From: Arthrospira sp. PCC 9108
Lineage (GTDB): Bacteria > Cyanobacteriota > Cyanobacteriia > Cyanobacteriales > Microcoleaceae
NCBI GenBank assembly: GCA_016745315.1
Contig: CP066886.1
Location: forward strand, 3,720,501 to 3,784,500
Direction of reading: 5' to 3'
DNA length: 64,000 bases
In this document: one piece after another, positions 1 through 6,552 of the stretch
Position numbering within the stretch: the first letter of the stretch is position 1
Layout: the number at the start of each line of letters is the position of its first letter
Translations under genes and position numbers: made by a program
Notes under the pieces: model-generated
What the model saw: only the letters and a program-made list of their open reading frames with translations
Databases searched by the model: none
Told to the model about the DNA's origin: nothing

Positions 1-81
1 TGGTTAAATATTTTTCAATATGTCTTAAAGTCAGCCAGATAAGTTGTCTGTCCCATCGGGTTTACTTTCTGATTGAATTTC

Positions 82-219
82 CTAATATATTGATGTCTTA
101 TTTATTTTTTTTACAGTAGTTTGGAGTTCAGAATATTTTGCTGAAAGATACCAAATACCTCCCGCTAAAGAAACAGACCAACTAATAATTAAAGCAATTT
201 TTTCAATCTCGATATTCAT
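82..219 (-). CDS. Small single-pass membrane protein, unknown
   Basis: A 45-codon reading frame starts at ATG 219 and ends at TAG. I do not recognise a family. The first third is a hydrophobic stretch (about residues 8-24, IALIISWSVSLAGGIWYL) that would span a membrane once; a short polar helix with Lys and Gln follows. It lies in the same direction as the decaying small-gene run to its right and could be its last member. A small one-helix protein after a run of small genes recalls holin-like proteins of phages, but that is only context. Coding status is not certain because of the short length. Confidence 0.35.
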   Translation of the reverse strand: MNIEIEKIALIISWSVSLAGGIWYLSAKYSELQTTVKKINKTSIY

Positions 220-341
220 AAAACCAGAAACTCCTGTGCTATCAAAAACTTAAATTAAGTTTTGAAAAAATTAATGATGGCTGGTTTTCGGGTAATCCGG
301 ATAGACTCCCAATTACCAGAAAAATTTAGACCGTTGGTAAA

Positions 342-662
342 TTAGATTTGTTCTCTACTGCTAATTCCCGAATTCTCAAATCTTTGGAAGAATGACAATT
401 TTCTTTCTAACCTTCTTGTCACGGAGCCATCCCGTTGCAATACTATATCAAACAATGTTTGATCAGAAACTACGTTTAATCATCGTTGAACATGAGGTAG
501 TTGGTTGTGTTCGATTTGAGCCGGGTAAAAAGCCTCAACAAATTAGTAAAGTTCTACGGTAGTATCTACGTTTTCAGCGTCAGTGCCTAATGAAGCCAGC
601 AAGGTTTTTAACATTGAACCATCTGGGAGATGGTTGATTAATTGACTGATAGAGATGTCCAT
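342..662 (-). pseudogene. Broken small gene with two in-frame stops
   Basis: The frame opens with ATG 662, one base after the stop of the upstream frame, and reads 39 codons (MDISISQLINHLPDG...) to TAA at 543-545. The same frame then stays open apart from TGA at 480-482 and ends at TAA 342. The last section contains VVSDQTLFDIVLQRDGSV, which resembles the LysM-like QTLFDIA-Q-GS pattern of some phage-associated proteins. I infer one gene of about 106 codons inactivated by two nonsense changes. The alternative is a genuine 39-residue protein followed by unrelated sequence. Confidence 0.35.
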
Positions 663-663
663 G

Positions 664-1083
664 TTAAGTTACAAAAGCCTCAATTCTTAGATCAAACTTT
701 AAATCCATTGCAGGATGATTTTCGATCCATGTTGCATTTTTGAAAAAACGGCGGCGGACTCCTAGCTTTCTAATTGTCCAGGGATTATCTTTAAATTCTT
801 CTATGGGCGGATAGTTAATCAGTTGTGGTTCTTCTGTAACGTATACAGTCCTTTGTCCAGTTACCCAGCCAAAACTCCCAGAATCATCACGATAATGCCC
901 TCTGATAAGCAGCATTGACCTATAGCCATCATAGGGGTTTTTCCATCGCCCCCAATCAGTTTAAAATTTAAATCTCAATAATGAGTGTTGAGTGATTGGG
1001 GGGTCGTGAATTATCCATTCTTGGGTAGGCTGATAGCTTGAAGCTATCAGTTTCCATACACCATAAGCGTCGGTAAAATCCAT
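664..1083 (-). pseudogene. Unknown small protein gene with in-frame TAA
   Basis: ATG 1083 lies three bases after the stop of the upstream gene, so the two were probably translated as one operon. The frame reads 40 codons (MDFTDAYGVWKLIAS...) to TAA at 961-963, then continues in the same frame for 98 more codons (TDWGRWKNPYDGYRSMLL...) to TAA 664. The downstream section has no good start until ATG 915. Its charged and aromatic composition looks like real protein. I read it as one gene of about 139 codons with a nonsense mutation; two separate short genes is the alternative. No family is recognised. A perfect palindrome (TGATAGCTT-G-AAGCTATCA) lies inside at 1031-1049. Confidence 0.45.
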
Positions 1084-1086
1084 GCC

Positions 1087-1440
1087 TTATCGGAGAACTT
1101 GACGGCGGTCTAAATTAGCGCCTAATACAGTTCTACCATTAAGAGTTTTTCTAGTGCTTCTGTAGAAAGCCAAAGCGGGGCTTACTTCTTCACCATCGCA
1201 AAAAATTCTATAGTTGATTTTTCGACCTCCCGTTCCTTGACATGCTACATTCAGCCTTACTAACGCTCCGACTCGCATTAACTCCCCAGTGTCATAGAGT
1301 GGGGCTTTTAAATTGACTTCTTCTACGTCTTTAATCCCCAAAACGTCGGCATTTTGGCTTGTATACATTACAGCACTAGCTCGAAAAACTTTAGCTGTGG
1401 ATCCTGTCCCTAATTGAACAAGTTTTGTTCTAGCTGCCAT
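1087..1440 (-). CDS. Hypothetical protein, 117 aa
   Basis: An intact frame from ATG 1440 encodes a basic, beta-rich looking protein starting MAARTKLVQLGTG. I do not recognise a family. The N-terminus is rich in small residues, the middle has alternating hydrophobics (VGALVRLNVACQG) and the C-terminal tail is Arg-rich. It sits 21 bases after the upstream gene and 3 bases before the next frame, so it is a middle gene of the minus-strand run. Small neighbouring proteins of this size and composition can be virion or mobile-element proteins, but nothing here proves it. It is one of only two undamaged frames of this cluster. Confidence 0.6.
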   Translation of the reverse strand: MAARTKLVQLGTGSTAKVFRASAVMYTSQNADVLGIKDVEEVNLKAPLYDTGELMRVGALVRLNVACQGTGGRKINYRIFCDGEEVSPALAFYRSTRKTLNGRTVLGANLDRRQVLR

Positions 1441-1461
1441 TGCAAAATTCCTTTATGTTAC

Positions 1462-1830
1462 TTAACGGTAATCAGCCTGAAGACGATCGCGACAGGAAGT
1501 AATCACCCCAGTGCCGGCCCAGCTTTTACCGGGTAGTTTTTGGATAGCATCAACAACTTTATCCGGTGGCACATAAATATCAGCGCCAAAATGTTTAGTG
1601 TTTTGCCTATAGTTGATCCGCATTTTCATCAAGTAGCCTTCTTGAACTGCTTGGTTCGGCTTTAACATATGTGCATCTACATCAGCCGCAGTTGCGTGGC
1701 TTGTCATTCCCAAATCAGTAGCAATGCCATCGTATCTATTAGAAAGCCGGGCAGCTACTTTAATGGTTCCCGTTCCACCTGGGCTGGGCGCGTCCCAACT
1801 ATAAACTTTCGTATTCGCTAAACTTGGCAT
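1462..1830 (-). CDS. Hypothetical protein, 122 aa
   Basis: I chose ATG 1830 (MPSLANTKVYSWDAPSPGG) over a TTG at 1854 because an AAGGCGGG purine stretch lies a few bases upstream of this ATG. Gly/Pro-rich N-terminus, mixed middle, and a C-terminus with a Cys and several Arg; no family recognised. A second, overlapping frame at 1885-1799 (28 codons, MPAMNEVVSSFEATRRVLD...) ends 32 bases inside this gene and may be the tail of a lost upstream gene or a short coupling peptide. First intact gene of the small minus-strand cluster that continues to about position 82. Confidence 0.5.
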   Translation of the reverse strand: MPSLANTKVYSWDAPSPGGTGTIKVAARLSNRYDGIATDLGMTSHATAADVDAHMLKPNQAVQEGYLMKMRINYRQNTKHFGADIYVPPDKVVDAIQKLPGKSWAGTGVITSCRDRLQADYR

Positions 1831-2045
1831 CCAATACCCGCCTTGTTGCTTCAAAACTGCTTACCACTTCATTCATAGCAGGCATTTTTAGGGTGTGGAA
1901 CAGGTACGGAAACCTATAGGGTTTCCGGACATGCAAGGAGGTTTGTTTGGTCTAAAAAAATTGTTGGGGTTGTCTTCTAATCGGGGTCTTTGTATAGATG
2001 ACCGTTGTAGTCACAGAGCACGATAGGCTCATTGAGCATCTCTAA

Positions 2046-2178
2046 AAACAATTTTGCTTCCCTAAAGTAGACGTACCCGACCGGACGGCGGCGCGGCGGT
2101 TTGATTTTGTTGCCCAATATCGTCACCTCTGGGGAAGTAATAGGGAACGCTTGGGCTGGATTTTGGTTGGTCGATGTA
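2046..2178 (+). pseudogene. 5' fragment of IS110-like ORF, left of IS630
   Basis: Open plus-strand frame reading FPKVDVPDRTAARRF...GWILVGRC up to the TA at 2177-2178, where the IS630 element is inserted. Removing the element and one TA copy joins this frame without a shift to SWEIPKAVKTKFD at 3136. Upstream the same frame is blocked by TAA at 2043-2045, with a short open stretch before it starting at ATG 1998. Assignment rests on continuity with the better recognised 3' fragment. A minus-strand ORF covers the same bases, but its first third lies in the IS. Confidence 0.35.
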
Positions 2179-3133
2179 TAGCACAAGACAGAATAGTTAG
2201 GACGTATAATGGCAAGGATATCTACATAAGACCCAAAAGGCCAGCCCCCTACAGTTACGACCTTAGACAAAAAGTTATTAATGCAATTGAACTAGACGGT
2301 ATACCCAAAACAGAAGCCAGTCAAGTTTTCCATGTCAGCCGGAACACCATTAATCTCTGGCTGCAAAGAAAAGCACAGACCGGAGACTTCCTCCCTAAAC
2401 CTAATCACCGACCTGGCAATAACCACAAAATTACCGACTGGCATAAATTCAAGGCTTTTGCCCAAGAGCATGGCGATCAAACCTCCGCTCAAATGGCTGA
2501 ACTTTGGGATGACGACATCTCTCCTCGCACCATATCCAGAGCCTTGAAGAAAATTGGCTTCACCAGAAAAAAAAACTTACGGCTACCAAGAAGGTGATGA
2601 GCAACAGCGAGAGGAGTTTATTGCTCAGATTGAACATATGGAGTCGGAAGGGTTGGTTTACCTCGATGAAGCTGGCATGAATAGTCAAGACTCGGATTAC
2701 CCTTATGGTTACTGCGAGGAAGGACAACGCTTCGATGCCCTCAAATCCGGGAAGAGGCAGGGCAGGGTGAGCTATATAGCCGCATGGTGTCATCAACAAC
2801 TCTTAGCCCCCGATCGCTTTGAGGGTTGTTGTAATCGGACAGTGTTTGAGTTGTGGTTGGAGTTCATCTTAATTCCAACACTGAAGCCAGGTCAGACTCT
2901 AGTGCTAGACAATGCAACGTTTCATAAAGGGGGACGGATTCCTGAGCTAGTGGAGGCGGCTCAATGCCGTTTGCTCTATCTACCACCTTATTCGCCAGAC
3001 CTCAACAAGATAGAGAAATGTTGGTCGTGGTTGAAAGCCCGCATTCGCCATTGCACGTGAGCAGTTTGATTCTCTCTATGATGCCATGGATTCTGTTCTC
3101 AAGGCTGCGTCCTAACCGTATTGACTAGTGCTA
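2179..3133 (+). mobile_element. IS630-family insertion sequence, about 955 bp
   Basis: The ends are imperfect inverted repeats of about 26-28 bp: TAGCACAAGACAGAATAG... on the left, and the right end read in reverse is TAGCACTAGTCAATACGG..., both continuing into GTTAGGACG. The element is bounded by TA on both sides (2177-2178 and 3134-3135), as expected for the TA target duplication of IS630/Tc1 elements. It carries one DDE transposase in shifted frames. The insertion splits an older plus-strand ORF. Confidence 0.85.
2238..3115 (+). pseudogene. IS630-family DDE transposase, two frame changes
   Basis: The N-terminal half (YSYDLRQKVINAIELDG) is the helix-turn-helix region typical of IS630 transposases. 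The catalytic half has the DDE triad in VYLDEAG, LVLDNATFH and NKIEKCWSW. The halves are in different frames that meet at an A9 run (2567-2575); removing one A joins them, so this may be a slippage site as used by some IS630 elements, or a mutation. A second shift near 3055 removes the normal end; the other frame continues REQFDSLYDAMDSVL to TAA 3115. No ATG is found in frame near the expected start, so the start codon may be lost. Probably inactive. Confidence 0.75.
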
Positions 3134-3135
3134 TA

Positions 3136-3710
3136 GTTGGGAAATTCCCAAAGCGGTTAAAACCAAGTTTGACAATGAATACGCGAAAGCGATCGCGGCG
3201 GGTGAAGGAACTGGTATCAGTGAAGTGACTGCCCGACTAGCCCAACAGATTTGTATGTGGCATCAGTCGGAGGCGATGGTAGAGCAGGAGATGTTAGGCT
3301 GCACTACCCTGAAGTTTGATTGTTACCACCGGGTGTTTGATAAGTTCGGTTTTGGTTCCCGCGAACGGGGCTGGCTACTCACTCGGATCGTACCCTTTGA
3401 TGAGATGTTTAAATGCCTTCCCAAGTCTAAAGCCATGGGACGATTCCGGCAGTTGTGCGGGTTGGGCGCTACTCAAGTGCAATCTGGAAAGGCTGACACT
3501 CGTAGCAGTTTCACCGGAAGTAAAGAGGCGCGATCGACCTTACATCAGTTTGTTGTTCGGGCAATCGAGAGGGGGACACATCGCGAACAGAAACCGGGCG
3601 GAGGTGCGATCGCGACAACCCCCTACGATTGCCTTCCCAAATCACCAGAGGCTCAGTCTGATACATTTACGCGACATTTATCCGGCTATTGCCTGACAAT
3701 GCGACGATAG
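3136..3710 (+). pseudogene. 3' fragment of IS110-like (transposase_20-type) ORF
   Basis: The frame continues from the left fragment across the IS630 insertion. It contains FDKFGFGSRERGWLLTRI and then MGRFRQLCGLGATQVQSGKAD, followed by GSKEARSTLHQFV. This order (a GxG helix, an F-R-x-LCGLG segment, then QSG-K-DxR) resembles the C-terminal transposase_20 domain of IS110-type proteins and their cyanobacterial relatives. The frame runs to TAG 3710, already inside the neighbouring IS607 TnpB end, so the natural C-terminus was probably lost when that element arrived. Function of the intact protein is uncertain. Confidence 0.5.
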
Positions 3711-4809
3711 CACTATTACCCGTTAAGGTAACAGAGGCGGTATCCCGCAAAGCTTTTAGAAAGATTCCAAAAGCACCGTTCCAGTCCCTGGGTAGAGTGA
3801 ACCCACACTCAGGACATCGGAACACTTTTGAGCCACCTAGCTGGGAATGCACATGACCACAGTGAGTACAGGTTTTGCTGGTGTATTCTTCCGTCACATC
3901 TACAACTGTGGTTCCAGTTATTTCCCCTTGATGTCTCAGGGTTAGTTTGAATCGATAATGCGCCCATGTCAGCATGGCTCGGGCAGTCTTGGATTTGATT
4001 TTCCGCTTGGCTTGGGCAACCATGTTGGAAGTCTCGAAGGTCGGCCGAAAAATTATGCTGTAGTCATTAGTCAAGTAATGAGCAATTTGCTTGTGGGCCT
4101 CATCCACTAAATTCCGGATTTTAGTTCTCATTCGTTGAGCCGCTTGCCTCATCCGTCGCCTCCTTGAACGACAGGGTTCCTTGGCGATTCGGCTCATCAA
4201 ATCATCCAAATGTTGACATAACCGAGTGATGCGTCCTATATCTCCGGAGCCCAATTCCAGAAATCGTGAACCATCAAACCCGGTTATGAAAGTTCGGACG
4301 CCCGGAGCTAATGCAATCACGCCAGTAGCGTCAGTCGGAGTGATGGCGACAGGTTCAGGAAACACCGCAAACCACCGCCCCTTGGCTAAGACTAATTGAG
4401 TCCCTTGAACACAAGTTTTAGGGATAGCTTAGGAAACCATGAAAGTTAATCCTTTCGTTAGTCTTGGATACCAACTCCCTGAAGAGAAATTAGCATTGTT
4501 AAACTTGATGGCTTGAGAACTATCCCGACAGCTCGGTGGCCTTGCGCCAGGACTGGCTGAAAAGGCGAGATAGGCATCAAAGATAGCATTCTGCCGAATA
4601 TGGCCGGGTGTTTCTTTGACCCATGCAGGCAAGTCGCTCTGCATCACTTCGTTGCGTAATTTCAGTTTGCTTAGTCGTTTACCACTCCTAGATAATGCAA
4701 TTGCTTGGTTGTAGCAATACCGACAAGCGGCCAACCATTTGCGCCAGACTTGATTTAGCTCGGGGCTGGGGTAAATCAGGATCTTCTTTGACCTGAGTTT
4801 TGTATTGAC
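3667..4809 (-). pseudogene. tnpB: TnpB RNA-guided nuclease relative, inactivated
   Basis: About 380 codons in one frame. The N-terminal half contains LRSKKILIYPSPELNQVWRK and YCYNQAIAL, typical of IS607 TnpB. The C-terminal half has the zinc knuckle CTHCG...CPECG, the RuvC-II glutamate region (VTEEYTSKT) and RuvC-III RDWNGAFGI. Damage: an in-frame TAA at 4429-4431 (VS-stop-AIPKTCVQG, probably once GAA), no standard start codon near 4809, and the RuvC-I aspartate of the usual LDPGVRTF is alanine (LAPGVRTF, codon GCT at 4306-4308). Even the longest remaining part (ATG-like start at 4365) would lack a catalytic residue. TnpB family members are omega-RNA-guided DNA nucleases; this copy should be dead. 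Confidence 0.8.
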
Positions 4810-5341
4810 TCCGTCCGTATAATCGGGAACTGAAGCAGTGGAGGATGGCGAGGATGTCCTCAACCATTTCTGGTTCTCGACTGAGACTTGTCTCGTTGAG
4901 AACCATGAGTGAGCACCTGTTTTGCTCACAGAGCCATCGAAACAAGTCAAATCCCCATCTGGCCAATCGGTCTGGGTGGGCAACGACAACCATGCCGACA
5001 TCTCCTGACAAGACTTGTCCCAGTCAGGCCAGCATTTTCTTTCCCTTGAAGTTGAGCCCGCCTCCGATTTCGGAGACGACTTCTGCTTCGGGGTAGAGGT
5101 TGGACAGTGCGGCCACCTGTCGGTTGAGGTCGGACTGCTGGGCGCGGCTACTAACTCGGGCATAGATAACGACTTTGCGTTTGTCACTGCGTGATGGCAT
5201 CAGAATATGACTCAACGTTGTATCGTCGTTGCCCAGCGGGGGTTCTGATGGTCTCGATTGAGCCATTTTCGTCCCATCTGCGGAGTGTTCTTTCATGGAC
5301 TCCAAGGATTTGGGCCGCAGGCCCCGCTGATTGATTGTTCA
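4688..5341 (-). pseudogene. tnpA: IS607-type serine recombinase TnpA, broken
   Basis: A MerR-like helix-turn-helix (AAQILGVHERTLRRWDENGS, then TPAGQRRYN) is in one frame, ending at TGA 5184-5186. The recombinase domain starts in the next frame with KVVIYARVSSRAQQSDLNRQ, where the Ser of RVSS is the family nucleophile. It is cut by TGA at 5024-5026 (KKMLA-stop-LGQVLSGDV) and continues in the same frame through VVVAHPDRLARWGFDLF to a stop at 4688. So there is one frame change and one nonsense codon. The 3' end overlaps tnpB by about 120 bases. Confidence 0.75.
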
Positions 5342-5354
5342 GGCGGGGCTTTTT
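5321..5354 (+). terminator. Intrinsic terminator-like hairpin
   Basis: GCCCCGC (5321-5327) pairs perfectly with GCGGGGC (5343-5349) around a 15-base loop, followed by TTTTT. It has the form of a Rho-independent terminator for plus-strand transcription, yet no intact plus-strand gene lies just to its left. It may be the end of a gene displaced by the IS insertions, and it would shield the gene at 5420 from read-through. Confidence 0.7.
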
Positions 5355-5419
5355 CTTGTTCAAAGTTTTAAGATAGGATAGAAAAAATTCCCCATGTAAA
5401 GTTTTAATAAGTTGCTCTC

Positions 5420-6094
5420 ATGAGTGTAATTATTCCCCTAGACCAAATTTCCCGTAAGTTAGACAGCGATAATACCCGCGATCGGATGTTAGCTTTAGCT
5501 TCCTTGCGCGAGGTATCCCCAGAGCAAGCTGTTCCCCTAATTAAGAAGGTTCTCTTTGATAAAAGCCTACAAATTCGGTCAATGGCTGTTTTCGCCCTAG
5601 GGATTAAACAAACTGACGAATGTTATCCGATTCTGGTAAAATTATTAGAAACCGACCCCGACTATGGCATTCGCGCTGATGCTGCCGGGGCTTTGGGGTA
5701 TTTGGGGGACTCTAGGGCTGTTGAACCCCTCATGCGCGCTTTTTATGAGGATACCGACTGGCTAGTGCGTTTTAGTGCTGCTGTCTCTCTCGGCAATTTG
5801 AAGGATATCCGCGCCCGTGACGTTTTGATGTCTGCCCTTAATAGTGATATGGTGATTTTGCAACAGGCGGCGATCGCTGCTTTAGGTGAAATTCACGACC
5901 TCGAAGCTATAGACCATATCCTCAAGTTTGCTCAGTCTGATGATTGGTTAATTCGCCAGCGTCTAGCCGAAGCTCTGGGAAATTTACCTAGCCCTAAGAG
6001 CTTATCAGCCCTTAAATATTTGGCTAAAGACAGTCATCATCAAGTGGCTGAGGCGGCTATGATTTCTATTGACCGCCTAACAGAGTCATTATAG
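5420..6094 (+). CDS. HEAT-repeat protein, NblB / phycobilin-lyase-like
   Basis: The 224-residue product is built of about six 30-residue HEAT-like repeats (e.g. IRSMAVFALGIK, IRADAAGALGYLGDSRAVEPL, VRFSAAVSLGNLKD, LQQAAIAALGEI, IRQRLAEALGNL). This pattern is the PBS-lyase HEAT family, which in cyanobacteria includes CpcE/F-type bilin lyases and the NblB proteins needed for phycobilisome breakdown. Its compact size and lack of extra domains fit an NblB-type scaffold rather than a CpcE subunit, but lyase activity cannot be judged. ATG 5420 is preceded by a hairpin terminator and short AT-rich leader; it stands alone. Cytoplasmic, no signal peptide. Confidence 0.8.
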   Translation: MSVIIPLDQISRKLDSDNTRDRMLALASLREVSPEQAVPLIKKVLFDKSLQIRSMAVFALGIKQTDECYPILVKLLETDPDYGIRADAAGALGYLGDSRAVEPLMRAFYEDTDWLVRFSAAVSLGNLKDIRARDVLMSALNSDMVILQQAAIAALGEIHDLEAIDHILKFAQSDDWLIRQRLAEALGNLPSPKSLSALKYLAKDSHHQVAEAAMISIDRLTESL

Positions 6095-6552
6095 ACCGTT
6101 ACAACTGGGTTTCTTTTACCTGGAAACCCCGTTTCTTTATTGTTGATGTGTTGACTAAAAAATCAAGCAACAAGACATATCACCCCCACGACACTATAAT
6201 AGGCGATCGCTCTTGATTTGTCAACCGTTTCCGTGGCTGGCGGCGGCGTTTTTTCTGTGTTGAATAAAAAATCAAACAATGATGTGATTAAGTGTGGTTT
6301 CTTTGATGGGCTTTGGTTGCTTATCAAAAATTTCTGTAGAAACCTGGTTTCTTTGTTAGCTGGCTGTTGATATATTGAATAAAAAATCAAGTTAGTAGAT
6401 ATGTTAAGCCCATGAAATTATCATAGGCGATCGTTTCATGCTCTTCTAGACCTATTTTAATAACTGATCTATAATGAAGAAGTTGAGCTGTAGCAACATC
6501 TGATAAGTAAGCTTTGCTACAGCAGATAGTTTAATCTTCGTGCCATCAGACC
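6095..6552. repeat. Intergenic region with diverged direct repeats
   Basis: No gene seen in 458 bases. Two related segments of about 100 bases (6118-6215 and 6330-6436) share, in order, a palindrome-like GAAACC-GGTTTCTTT, TGTTGAT-T-TTGA-TAAAAAATCAAG and ATAGGCGATCG. A partial third copy lies at 6255-6312 (GTGTTGAATAAAAAATCAA, then GGTTTCTTTGATGGGCTTTGG). The last motif recurs after the kinase gene at 9108-9128. This looks like a small dispersed, non-coding repeat. The promoter of the kinase gene must lie in the last part, but I see no clear consensus. Confidence 0.55.

Larger units (their letters stand above)
3667..5341 (-). mobile_element. Degenerate IS607-type element (tnpA-tnpB)
   Basis: A MerR-like helix-turn-helix plus serine recombinase (TnpA) is followed by an overlapping TnpB, the gene order of IS607 elements. 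All reading frames are broken: TnpA by a frame change after the helix-turn-helix and a TGA, TnpB by a TAA and an active-site change. Exact ends cannot be set because IS607 elements lack terminal inverted repeats and long target duplications. The 5' side may be truncated, since the TnpA start region merges into a hairpin at 5321-5354. Confidence 0.8.

Noticed and set aside
1031..1049. Perfect palindrome TGATAGCTTGAAGCTATCA as a terminator
   Set aside because: It lies inside an open frame and no T run follows on either strand.
1977..2270. Minus-strand ORF of 97 codons ending in EMLNEPIVLCDYNGHLYKD
   Set aside because: Its first third lies inside the IS630 element and it starts with TTG; after removing the element its upstream part is antisense to the better supported IS110-like frame. 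The last part looks protein-like, so this is not fully excluded.
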